DNA of 64,000 bases from Membranipora membranacea (taxonomy: Eukaryota > Bryozoa > Gymnolaemata > Cheilostomatida > Membraniporidae), in assembly GCA_914767715.1 (NCBI GenBank), contig OU612067.1, positions 8,866,001-8,930,000 of the forward strand. Reading direction: 5' to 3'. Both the position numbers and the translations under genes were made by a program. Positions within the stretch are counted from its first letter, which is position 1; every line of letters starts with the position of its first letter. A model generated the notes under the pieces. It searched no databases. It was not told where the DNA came from and saw only the letters and a list, made by a program, of their open reading frames with translations. Shown here in pieces: positions 37,387 to 48,731 of this stretch.

Positions 37387-39341
37387 ATTATTTTTTAAAC
37401 TTAAGTTTTTCTCTACATATGTCTGGTTCTGGTTCATGAATACTATAGCTATAAGTTAAGATCATCGAGATCTCACAGCACATTGTGTGTTAAGTAGAAT
37501 CTTGTTGTGTGTCTCATTATTCATGTTTATAAGAGTGAGGCGGATTTCTAGTGGTTTGATGCAGAATAAAAACATGGAAAACATTATATTATTTCTTGAA
37601 AGGGCAATTGAGAATATTATCGTAGTATATGGTTACAATATCATCATGCAACGGTTGGAATTAAAATTTGATGTACTTGGTATGATATGATGTCACCATA
37701 CAATGCACGTAACAAAATATGGCTAGAAGATATCAAGATATTGTGAAGAAAAATTTTTTATACATTTTCCTAGTTGCCACTTCCTATCAGTGATTATGTT
37801 TGACTTGTTTAATTGTGGGTATTCAATTTGTCAGATTCAATATTGCTCCCCCAAGCACCCCCCCCCCCCCCCAAAGAAAAAAGTCATCAGCATTGATCAA
37901 TAAGTTTGCGAGGTTAAATTGAAGTACGGCCAGCCTCTCAACTCTGTGATCCGGAACATCTTCCCAATCAGACAGTTGCAAGTCCCAAGTTAACACAAAT
38001 TATTACATATTGGAAAAAACAACAGTATGGTCTTTTAAAGATGAGAATCTTCGGCAGTACACAATAATCCTAAGAAGTATGAAGAAGAAGAAGAAGAAAT
38101 GTAAAATCAGTAATCAGTCTCATGATGTGTGGCAGATACAGTTACGCAGGCCCATGCATTATACACTAGGACCTGTTGTGATCTGAAACTAATATTAATT
38201 TGATAAGTTTTGCCATGCACGGTTTCGCAATGATTTTAAGTGATGGAGTGCTTCTTGTTGGCTTGCCACATCTCTTACTTGCAACATCTGCTGTTGCATG
38301 GCGAGGTCTGTAAGACTGTGTAGGGCTGGTCTTGTCGAATTTAACTTTGGGAGTGTTCAGGTCAAAGAGACATAATTAAGCTTGTCTCTCCTCCGTTACG
38401 ACCACAAACCACTGAGGCGTGGGGGCTGGTGAAGAGTGAATGCTTATGTATGGGAGACTATATATTAGTGCGGGCAGGTGAGCAAAGACCTTAGTACAGT
38501 GTTCCCACAATATTTATATCAAAAGTAGCTAGCAAGCAGCTGTCTCTTAGGGGGGAAGATCTCTAAATTCATCCATATGGTTAGAAGTTAGAATCATTAA
38601 AAAAACACCAAAAGAAATATTTGGATCATTTGCGTTCATTGAGGATTGCTACCTTACAGACTCCAGGTCTTGTGCATCTAGCACCGTTTATTGAGGATTG
38701 CTACCTTACAGACTCCAGGTCTTGTGCATCTAGCACAACTACATAGCACAATCATGCTGTTGTAGCATCTATGTTAAATGCTGTTTATTGTGTCTTGCAA
38801 AACAACTCTTTTATCTTTTAGCATCTACAAGTACACAATCTAAATCATTTATGAACTATTTGTAAATCTATGACTGATAGGTTGCGGAGAATCGAGGCAA
38901 AAAGATGTCTACATTATCATCATCGAACAACCTGGCACTGATTCGACGTGAGCATGCTGTTGGCGCGATGTACATGTAAATATAAGGGAAACATTTTTAG
39001 TACGCAATGAAATCAAAATATGCGTAACACCTAGCGTATACGACCGTACCTAATGTTATTTCCTGGGTCAGTCGGCATGTTTTCATTTAGTTAGATGTAT
39101 ATCAAAGCACAGCCAGCCCTTAACAATGTTCGGGGTGGCGATCATTTCTTTTGCTGCAGTGGCTCGGGCCTCATTGCATGTTGTAGTGTGATAGTGTTAT
39201 TATTAGAAGAACAAGATAGTAAACATAATTCGTCAAGAAAAATTAATTCTGCCACCATCTACTCTTTTTTTTGTGATTCAATGCCACAAACCCTCCAATA
39301 CATGCACAATATTTGAGGTGATCGTGATAATCTTTTCCATA
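37387..39341. other. Intergenic stretch with short repeats
   Basis: An AATAAA at 37565-37570 is the nearest poly(A) signal for the subunit e gene. A C14 run occurs near 37860. A 47-bp block (ATTGAGGATTGC...ATCTAGCAC) is duplicated in tandem at 38638-38684 and 38690-38736, with a period of 52 bp and no mismatch seen. No supported exon was found. Confidence 0.5.
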
Positions 39342-42090
39342 AGGGTTTTGAAATTTCTGAGCGCTATTTTCAACTTTCGCCAATGGCTAGTCAAAGTTGA
39401 CAGTTGCCAAAACCTCGATCGATTGTGCTGCAAATATTGTAAGTGATTAATAGTCAAATTCATCAATGAAACCTGCATTGTTTCTAAAATGCAGCCCTTC
39501 CTAGTTTTCATTTCCTTAGCTGCATTTCGTTTCCTCATCCTGGTTGACCAATAACGATAAGACACACCTGTTTATAACAAATTTAAGTTTTTAAGTATCC
39601 AAGGTGTGGTTTTCAAGGTGGGGTCAGGAATAGGAAGTAGCAAACTTGATCAATCTCTCCATTGTTTAAATTACTGAGGTCAACGGGCGAGGTGTTACAC
39701 CACATAATATTACCATACCCACACCATCATTTATGAAATTAAAACAAATTAGTCAAAAACATGGTTCATTAATCACCAAAAACACAGTTATGGGACATTC
39801 CTTTGTGTTTTAATTGTTTAAGCATAAAACAGAGGCGTTATCAATATTTATAGAAAAGTTTATCAGAAAGAAGCCACATCATTTGTCACACGCCAAAAAC
39901 AAATCTGATTAAAAAGGAGATGCCAAATTATTGTGTTCATCGGAGGGTGTGTCACAAAGTAATCTGATCTATCTTAATATGAATTACATAAAGACAATCA
40001 CATTATCTAAACTATGTAGTTTCTTCTACAATAACTGCTAATCAAAATCCCCAGAAATGTTCGGAGGTCAATGTCCCTCATATCTGGTATCAAGGTGTGG
40101 CCTTATTGTTAAACTGCCTTAGATGTAGCTGTCTAATCAAGCTTTGTTGCGGGGCGTGGCCAATGAACCCCACAAAAAAGCTTGTCGAGACAGGCTACCT
40201 TAGATTATGCTGACATTGTTAGTATTATTGTGAACTTGGTAATGTATGTGAAATCAAGGTCAGAGTAATGGTTGCCTTTGAAATCAAATCAAATATTTAT
40301 ATTATTATCAAAGAAATCTCAAACTAAATTAAAACTTATGTTAATTTGTAAAAAATTATGACAGTCACAAATTAAAATTAGTAGGGTGTGATTTGTTCTA
40401 AACATCGTTAGAGTAGATTCACCCGTATGTGACCAAATTTAGGATAAATCTTTGGTTAAATTTTTGCAGGTTTTAATTAGATACAGTGGTTATTTATGTA
40501 TAGAGCCCTCAAAGTGACCCAATCTTCTGGTCGATAATGAGAAAACATCCCATCAGATCGGAAAGGTCGGGTTTCGGGAGATGAATGTATACCATTAGGT
40601 TTGCACACGGCTTAAATTTTTTTATTTTGAATTATCTCCCTTATAAGCACTAACCTCCGATTAATCTCAATTCTGTTCTATGATGTATAGGTGAGAGACG
40701 AGTTAACAGTTTTCAATGTATTTTAAATTTTGCTATTCCACTATTGCTATGTGCCTCTTTAGACATGGAAAATCTCGACACTGGTGTATTTTATTGCTCT
40801 TATTTTTCAACTCTACGTTGTTAAGCCTGAGCTAGACTAATGAAGTGCAAAAACCCATGCTTGCTCAAACGATGATTTGGCAAAAATGAAGAGCGTAAGG
40901 GCTAGTTTGATAAAGAAATGCTTGATGTTGCAGATGCAAAATTATCTAAAATCTGATCCCCATTTGTTTACAAAATTCTTGGCAGTTTTTACACCAGGTT
41001 GGATGGGAGTTTGTCAAAATTAAAAGCAGAACCAATTCGATCATCAATCGGGTCATAAAGTAAACGTGATTGGACAAATGCCAAAACAAAAGGAAAAATG
41101 TTGCTAATTTGACGCCTGTTGTTGGCAGGGCATGTGCATGTGTTAAATCAGTTGCTGTTTTATTAATTTGCTGATTTTAATCCTTTAAAAGATTCAATGC
41201 AACCTGGCTTAATATCTTCTTTCTAATCTATTGACCAAATTTTTGAACTGAAAACTCTTTCTCACTATCTAAAAAACTAAAAATCCTGAGCACTCATCCT
41301 AAAGTTGGCTAAGTGTGGGAAACATAATCGAACTAAGGTGTGGTAGTTGGGCTCCAGGAAAAGTTTGCTACAAAAAATGAAAAAAATAATGTATATAACA
41401 ATAAGTGGATTAACATTTATATGGGGAAACAAACCACAGGTACACTAAAGATATTAATAATTAGCATAATTAAAAATTAAAAGTACAAAAAAACAACTAA
41501 GCTACGAGATTAATAATTACTTTAAATAACCTGGATCAATCAAAGTTGCACTGCAAGAGAACTTGCTTCTTCAAAAATGTGACAGCAAACATGAATATCC
41601 AAATTGGTTTGTCTGATTGTGCATTATTGAACGATAACCTCCGAGGGTTCTAAACTAAGGTAAATGATTGTAATAAAAATGTAAATCGTAGCTGTGAATA
41701 ATTACTTATTTGATAAATATTACTTTTAACCCGAGACATTACCTGTGTGTGTTTTAAGTCTGTAGGTGTTGTGAGGCAGCAATTCTATACCGACAAATGG
41801 AAGTTGACTGGATGAATGACTAGGAGCGGAAAGGTAAAAAAACCACAGATATTTATTCAAATTAACAATTAGAAGAGCAAATAGAAATGCTAATATACTA
41901 TTATTAAATATGTAGGTGTTAGTGGAAGCTAAGATTCGTCATTATTGTCAGCAAATTCATCGTTTCTGGGTCTTTGATTTAGTGGTATTTGTTTAGAGGA
42001 GGATGCAGTAATTTTATGGAAGCTATCTGTCTGAATCAAAGGCGACCATGATGACATTATGTTCTATGACATCTGATATATCCTGGAACT

Positions 42091-42606
42091 AATAGACAGT
42101 TTTCTGAGCTCTGATTTAGGCCTCAATTCAGAGTTGTCCTCTCTCCAGTTTGGTACTTTTAACCCACGCCGCATAGGAAAAACGTGCTGAAAAGAGGGTT
42201 ACCTTGTAAACCGCTTATAATAGGATAAAAATTATTTTTGATTCAGAATCTGCAACATTGAAAACTCACATGGACATAGTTTGGGAAATAATTGTAGTAA
42301 TTGGATAGTCAAATATAGAATTTTCTGCCTGTTTTGCGGACAATTTGGCAGAATCTTTTATGAGTTTCGTCACTAAAATTAAGATTTATCAACATTCAAG
42401 CCTCCAATGATTTGGAAACCCTGTCTCACGGGGTTTTCAATGGCGCAGACTCTGAATCAAAAATCATTTTTATCCTATCATAAGCGGTTTTCAAGATAAC
42501 CCTCTTTCAACAGGTTTCTCCTATGCGGCGTGGGTTAAAAGTACCAAAATGGAGGGAGGACAACTCCGGATTGAGGAATAAATAAGAGCTCAGAAAACTG
42601 TCTATT
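42091..42606. mobile_element. 516-bp foldback element, only in copy A
   Basis: Arms of roughly 155 bp pair end to end: AATAGACAGTTTTCTGAGCT on the left against its complement AGCTCAGAAAACTGTCTATT on the right, then TTTTAACCCACGCCGCATAG against CTATGCGGCGTGGGTTAAAA, and on to GATTCAGA. About 200 bp of loop lies between. In copy B the corresponding site (near 52060) reads straight from TATCCTGGAAC into GGCGGAATGATA without the element, so it is an insertion after duplication or a clean loss from B. Confidence 0.85.
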
Positions 42607-43919
42607 TGTTCACTTTGATGGCGGAATGATATAATGCAAAAGACAGATACCTAGAAACCGGGCCATGATGAAAAATGAACATTTTAAATATTCCTTTTCA
42701 AGAGCGACAAGCTTTAATAACTATCCCCAGTACCAGAAAAAGTGTAAGACCTTAAACCCTTTGTTTATCAGACAACAATACAAACATGTCATATCTTAGA
42801 CAGCAGAGGAGTCCGAGGCATTCTGAATATGCCATCAGACAGCTTGCCGTATCCAGTTCTAAATTTTCACAAATGATTATAAGCTTTATTTGAACTTTTG
42901 ATATCCTAAAAACCAAGAAAAGCCATTCATTTTGTTACTCATGAGAAAAAGCTTGTACCTCAAGCCTTAACCCATTTTCTCAAGGTGCGGCTTTCATATT
43001 GTTCATGTGATTGAGCTTATATACATTAAAAGCAGTTTTAGTATTTTCTCTGTCAAGTTCAAATCAGTATCGCATCTTGCATTCACTTATTAGCATTCTG
43101 CATTACTGCATTCACTTATTAGCCGTACATGAGAGAAAAAATGTGCGCCTATATTTAAAACAGAAAAAGAAATCAAACAGAGTGAGTGATTCTTCATGTG
43201 CAGGAGAGCAGGTGGAAAAATAAGCTTAATTATTCTCAGGCTAGCAGATTATTTATGTGGTAAACGATAAGAAGTAGGAGGGCGACATTATACAGATTTA
43301 TTATTGTTTGCAATGTCTGGAAAAGAATCATTATTTTCATATACAAAACATATCAGCACTTGAGTTTGGCATAAAATATGGTCATTTAGCATAATGATCT
43401 GTTCTTTTTTTAACCAATGAGATAAAAAAGTTAGGAAAATTTGCACTTTTTGCAGGTGCAGCCAGGGTAATGTTCCAGATTTATTTGAAGGAGCGTGAAG
43501 ACGAACAAACTTTCAAATACCCTCAGTGGTATGGGTGGCAGGTACCTAGACAGTTTTGCAGACATTATAGGCAATCCTATTTGTTCTAAAATCCATCATA
43601 AATCAATCACAAAATTTTGATTGAAAGTCATTTATGAATCCATTTTCCCCATCCAAAGGTTCACACCGCACCATTGCATGCGAAGAAGTGGTAAACCACT
43701 TTCCGCCAATCCGGATCCACCTAAGCCAGACATGAAAGAGGTCTGATGATTGTGTATGAATTAAAATTCTGGGCGCTGTCTCACCATATCCACACCTCAA
43801 GCAATACCCTAATTATAATGAGGTAATTCTTCAGGTGGGACACGTGATGGAGAAATTGGAAAATTATGCATAACATCAGCACCAGACATCTGCTGCTTTG
43901 CATAGGACCACCTCCTTGG

Positions 43920-43927
43920 TATATAAA
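43920..43927 (+). promoter_or_regulatory. TATA box of the acidic-repeat gene
   Basis: TATATAAA is followed 121 bp later by the start codon, so transcription should begin near 43950. The downstream leader (AGCTTCTCAGCTTCTC) has no upstream ATG in a strong context that would compete. Confidence 0.6.
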
Positions 43928-44048
43928 GGCTAGCTTCTCAGCTTCTCAAGATCAGTTTCCAACTGGGTGCCAATTTGACAAGCACACCATTCTGTAGCTG
44001 GTTCTACTTAGGGTATCGCTTGTTATAGACCTGGCGTTGTATTTGAAA

Positions 44049-47000
44049 ATGGATTGTGAAGGCAACTACAAGATGGAGACACGGCTGTCTTCCATCAGGA
44101 TCTATCGGTATACCATTGCTTTTCTTGGTATATTTCTGATCCTTGGAGCAGGGTTCACCATATGGCTTTGGCAGCGAGAGTCCAACTGTATTGGAAGCTA
44201 CCAACAACTTGACACGGACAATATCAAATTTCAGGTGAGGGTTCTCTGCATGTACTTCAGTAATTTCTCACCTATTTGGTTTTGTCAGTACAAGATGTCT
44301 TGAGATCATATCTAATCTGAAGGATTTTAGGAAATATATTAGCTGATCGTTTTTGGCATCACTTCAGAGTAACCTGTCATTTTTTCACAGCTAGAGGGAT
44401 TCCCTTGCTTTTGGCACGAGTCTTTGTTGTTATGAAGTCATAAATATTGTAATTAATCATTCAAGCATGATTTTGAACTAATTATTTAAATGACTAGCAA
44501 TATTAATTTGCATAACAATAACAGTGTTAGTTTTAGATTGTCAGTTAGTACCAAATAAAGTCATATCATAGTTAATCAAACACATTTTTATGCCTGGCTG
44601 GCAGCCTTGTATTAAACAGACGTTTTCAACTGGCACGAGATTTGGAATAATAAGACCAAGCCCATGCTGACTATCCTGACAAGATAGAATTTCCCGACAG
44701 GGAGAACTAAAGTTCAATATTTAAAAATGAGCCAAAATAAATCTTTTGAAGGTGTTAGAGACTTCTCAAAGTTTCTTTTTTCATAAACCCAAAATTATTC
44801 CAGCTTTGTGGCTAGAGTGTCATGTAATAACAGAAAATTGCCAGTTCTTGCACAATATATTAGATTATTTCATGTCTGTAAAAATGACCTCACAGGTTTT
44901 AAAACGAAAATCCGCAAATATTTAATTGAATGAATTCAATTATTTTGAGCAGGTAGTTTTATTTTGTACATATAAATCATTCTGTATGTTGCCCCGTTTC
45001 TCAGCTTTCGAGAAGGAGGGCGAGAGGTATTAGTTTGAAAATAAGTGAGTTGGTCTCCTTGTCCAAAATTTGTGAATAGACAGCTGTGATTTCCACTATG
45101 GTGAGAAAAATTTCCAACTTACCATCGCAATGTTTTCTTGCATTGCTGGTCTCTTTACCAAGTATTTTGTATATTACAGTCACCCCAACCTCGGTGTAGT
45201 CCAATAGCATTCATTTCAATTTATTTTAGTTCGATTCAAACTAAAGACAAAATCAAAAAATTAAGTATTTGACATGTGGAGTTATAAATCGAGTTAACCC
45301 TTCAAATTATCTGATTGTTAATTTTATAGGATACCAATGCCATACATCCAGCTTACCCCTCAATTATCGACAGTACTAAGGCCAGGAGCAGTAGGTCCGT
45401 AGAAGGATATAGCCTAGATGAAGCAGCCAACGGAAATACTGAAGCAGTCAGTACTAACTACAATGATCAAAGTAGTGCTGCAGGTAGGGTTCTACACACA
45501 ATATATACATTTTCTGTGTCTGTGGCGTTGTTTGAGTTGAATGTATAAGTTTGGGATTCCAAAGGCTGATAAATTATTCTTAAAGGAAGCCTGCAAGGGC
45601 CGTCGGAAGGGGGCGGGGGCAAAGTCAGGGGGGGCTCAGATTAAAAGGAAGCACGCTAAAACAATATTTTCCTTATCTATTACCAAATATCTTACCACCA
45701 CCACCACAGCTTGCTTTGCTTTTATTACCCGCAGATAATCTGGTGGACAGTTTAGCAGGCAGCGATTTCATCAGCAAAGAGGTCGGGGTGATCAAAGACA
45801 CAGTTGACGGTGATACCAGCCAGGGACACCATGAAGACACCAACAGTCATGAAGCTGGCAATGGTTATGACAGTCTGGGAGATGGCAACGCAGCTGACAG
45901 TCAGGGAGCTGATGACAGCGTGGATATACGAGCGGCCGATGACAGTTTCAACAGTTACGAAGCTGATGAAGGCTATAACAGTCAAGATGCTGATGACGCT
46001 GTCTACAGTTATGAAGCTGATGATGAAGCCAACAGCAAAGAAGCCGATTATGATGCTGAAAGTCATGAAGCTGATGATGAAGCTGACATTCAGGGAGATG
46101 ATGTTGGAGCCGACAGTCAGGAAGTCCATGATGAAGCTGGCAGTTATGAAGCTGAGTACAGTTATGAAGCTGAGTACAGTTACAACAGTCGAGGCACTGA
46201 TGACGCTATATACAGTCATGAAGCTGAAAACGGAGCCAACAGCGATGGAGCTGATAATAAAGCTGATATTCATGAAGCTGACAACATTGTTGCCAGTCAG
46301 GAAGATGACGACGATGTTGACAGTCAGGGAGCTGACAAGCCTAGCAGTTATGAAGAATCTACTTACAGTTATGACAGTCCGGGTGCTGATACCTCTATCA
46401 ACAATGATGAAGTTGATGATGTAGCCGAAAATCAGGAGGCTGATGATGAAGCTGACGGACATGAAGCTGATGAAGTAGATGATACTCATGAAGATGATTA
46501 CAGATATGGCAATATAGCGACTGATTATGAAGCTGACAGTCAGGTATCTGACAGCGATGGCGACAGTCAGGGAGCTAATGACGGTGCTAACAGCAAAGGG
46601 GCAGATAATGACCAAAGCCAAGGAGCAGAGCAAGTTGAGGAAAATAATGATGAAAGTAAGGCTACTGATAACGCCATAAGTGTAGAAGATGGTTATGGAG
46701 TTCTTGAGGCTGATAGTGGAAGCCAAACAGCAGATGATGTGACAGAAGATGAGGAGGCGACAACAGATGATAAGGATGACAATGGAAGCATAGCTGTCGA
46801 TGGCGCTGGACAAGATGACAGACGCAGAAAATCTACAGACGATGCCACAGAAGATTTGATTAGTATGGCAGCCGACCTAGAACAGCCTGAGGATGGTAAA
46901 GATGATACTAGTAAAGAGACAGGGGAGGATGATGACAAAACAGTTGGTGATAACTCTGTCAAAAAATCCAGCAGCAATTCAGGCAGCAAGAGCGGAAGGT

Positions 47001-47125
47001 CCAGCTCTGAGACATCACGCAGATCATCCGAAAATAAGAAGTCGTCCAGGCCAACATCAAGCAAGAGAAAGCAGTCTAGGAAGGGCAAGGAGTCAAGACA
47101 GAGCAAAGAGTCCAAGAAAGATTAG
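44049..47125 (+). CDS. Type II membrane protein with 9-residue acidic repeats
   Basis: Exons 44049-44234, 45330-45483 and 45735-47125 join in phases 0 and 1 into 577 codons (576 aa plus stop). Residues 1-20 are short and basic (METRLSSIRIYR). About 21-41 is one membrane helix (TIAFLGIFLILGAGFTIWLW) with no cleavage site, so the long remainder should face outside or the lumen. Exon 2 encodes a Ser/Asn-rich linker with KARSRS, a possible cleavage site. Exon 3 holds about 25 degenerate copies of a 9-residue unit, consensus A-D-D-x-x-x-S-x-(E/G), for example ADDEANSKE and ADNKADIHE. It ends in a Ser/Lys/Arg tail (SSKRKQSRKGKESRQSKESK). It is not recognised. Strong acidity suggests cation or mineral binding, or an extracellular coat role, which is inference only. 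It lies in copy A of the duplication and is absent from copy B. Confidence 0.8.
45850..46650 (+). repeat. 27-bp coding minisatellite in the acidic-repeat gene
   Basis: The 9-residue protein repeat is mirrored in DNA as degenerate 27-bp units around GAAGCTGATGATGA...AGC/AGT. Because GAY, GCY and AGY codons avoid stops in other registers, the array is open in additional frames, including 353 codons on the minus strand and about 206 in another plus frame. Those are by-products of repeat composition. Local six-residue variants (AEYSYE twice) show unit-length changes. Confidence 0.8.
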
Positions 47126-47536
47126 AAAATCAAGGAGTGGCAGCAAAAGGCCTATCAAGGAACAGAAATGATTCGAGATAGAAGGAACTAAGAGCTAAGA
47201 ACTTCGCTAAAAGATAATCGATGGACAGTTTATCCCCTCCTGTAGCTGGGAGATATCAAAAGTTACAATTCGGTGCTATTTTTTTACTTACTTAGAGACT
47301 TTGAATACACTGTTTTATTTGGCTTATCTCAAAAAATACTGAAATGATTGGTTGGTAAACTCTCTTTATTTTAAGTTGTTGGGTGGTATGAATTACTTTA
47401 TATTTGTGTGAATGCCTGGGATTTCATCTTAATTATTCATTCAACAACTTTGAACCTTTGTCGTATACATATATACCATTTACAGTATAAATTATTGTTA
47501 TATTATAATATTTTATTTAAGTGCAAATATTAGAAA

Positions 47537-47542
47537 AATAAA
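47537..47542 (+). terminator. Likely poly(A) signal of the acidic-repeat gene
   Basis: The first canonical AATAAA found after the stop codon lies about 410 bp downstream. The corresponding block survives in copy B (near 54270), although the coding part there is gone. Confidence 0.45.
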
Positions 47543-48140
47543 CAATAAGCCAAGCAGCTATCTAAAGTCAAGATCAGATCTTTCAGAAAGAAAAAGCAGG
47601 CCAGACCAATTCAAATCAGTATAATAGCAAAATATAATCTCAAAACCGATAACAAAACTTTCAGTGAAAAGCACAATAATATAATTTGGTGTGAAAATAT
47701 AATCGAAAAATAGAACATGGTGAGCATCGTTAGAAAATCATTTCTATGGTGAAATAACAAGCATAAGGCAGCATATGCAAGAGGAGACTACTTATAATAC
47801 TCATTGATACAATTTTATCAATGAACACAATACAATTCTCTCAAAAATGGGGCCATCATAGATATGTTTTAACATTTTTGCAATATCTCAGCAAAGTTCT
47901 GTAAGCAATTTAAACATTCATATTGGTGCACAAAGCAATTAACAAAAGTTAGTTGTGGGATATTATGTCATATCCTGTAAGGCCTGAGCGCTTACAATCA
48001 AAACGCTATGTCAAACAATACTAATCAGGTGGCCTTGATCACAATAAAGAGCCTCTGCAAGGCAAGCATAGTTTGGAAAAATGAGCAAAACAAAAATGTC
48101 TTAATTTTGGCGTTTCTGAATATCACACGAGAATTCAATT

Positions 48141-48347
48141 CTAACAATCGAGATTGAGTGAATCTAAAAGGTTGTCTATGAGAGTTAGTTTGGTGTTGGA
48201 GTCGTCTATCTCACTGTATGTCTGTACGTGGCTCGTTAGATGATATCTTACACTGTCTATAATATCTATAGTGTCAGAATCTTCTCTAGCTGATACATTC
48301 TCAGCATCCTCTTAAATTACCTCCGCAAACTCATCTCTCTTCACCAT
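48141..48347 (-). pseudogene. Duplicate ABTB1 last exon with premature stop
   Basis: This 207-bp block matches the working ABTB1 last exon (54800-55006) at all but about six positions, and keeps its AG acceptor and final TAG. Three differences are synonymous. Two fall in one codon (Ile to Val, ATC to GTA). One turns Leu TTA into TAA at 48312-48314, after the first 11 codons of the exon. Flanking homologous DNA is visibly more diverged. The changes also produce GAG|GTAATT, which resembles a splice donor. Used as an alternative end it would remove about 57 residues of ABTB1. The probable state is a recently lost exon duplicate. Confidence 0.85.
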
Positions 48348-48611
48348 CTAATGATAAATATAAAAATGTGTACAATACACAAAAATAAGCAATACACAAT
48401 ACAATTAAAATAAACACAACACAATTAAAATTTTTTTTTACCTCTTCAATGACTGGTGATAATCTTACAGAATACATCTTGAAGGTAGGGCAGTTGTGAG
48501 GAAATTATCTTCACTTTGGACAAGAGAGCACAAGCCCTATTAGTGTATATCAGAAAAGATACTATGGAAAGATTTTGTCAGAAAAGTCATCGGAACTCTA
48601 AAGAAACTAAC

Positions 48612-48731
48612 TACCGTAATACCTCACTTATAAGGCACCGGCCTTATAAGTGAAGCACCTGCCTCTGAAAAAATTAAAATGCTCCAGTTATAAAGCACCC
48701 CTCAGCTATAAGTCACCCTTTCTATTACGGT
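48612..48731. mobile_element. Small foldback element at the duplication junction
   Basis: Ends are inverted (TACCGTAATA / TATTACGGT). Just inside the left end is a perfect hairpin, TCACTTATAAGGC-accg-GCCTTATAAGTGA, and related TTATAA(A/G) blocks follow. It occupies the space between the end of copy A and the first bases of copy B, about 120 bp, with no coding capacity. Confidence 0.6.

Larger units (their letters stand above)
39342..48565. repeat. Tandem segmental duplication, copy A
   Basis: From GGTTTTGAAATTTCTGAGCG onward this segment parallels copy B (starting 48732, GGTTTTGGAATTTCTTAACG) in the same orientation and order for several kb. Shared landmarks include ACCTGCATTG/ATCTGCATTG, TTATGGGACATTCC, GATACAGTGGTTATTTA, AAGATATTAATAATTAGCAT and GACATTATG. 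Homology breaks at about 43600-47370, where copy A carries the acidic-repeat gene, resumes through the 3' flank and a duplicate ABTB1 last exon, and fades near 48565. A 516-bp foldback at 42091-42606 is present only in copy A. Apart from the acidic-repeat gene, no coding sequence is seen in this copy. Confidence 0.88.

Noticed and set aside
45804-46424. 206-codon Met/Lys/Leu-rich open frame on the plus strand
   Set aside because: Shifted frame of the same repeat; Met-rich because GATGAT reads as ATG in that register.
45752-46813. 353-codon open frame on the minus strand, hydrophobic
   Set aside because: It is the antisense of the 27-bp acidic repeat. GAY/GCY/AGY-rich repeats read backwards give Ile/Val/Ser/Phe codons without stops, and it has no splice-supported structure.
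48440-48495. Possible copy of the ABTB1 penultimate exon in copy A
   Set aside because: Read on the minus strand it ends SPVIEE before a GT, resembling the end of exon 55931-56131. However, the sequence beyond it matches copy B DNA lying between the last two exons, so its position is wrong and the similarity is weak.
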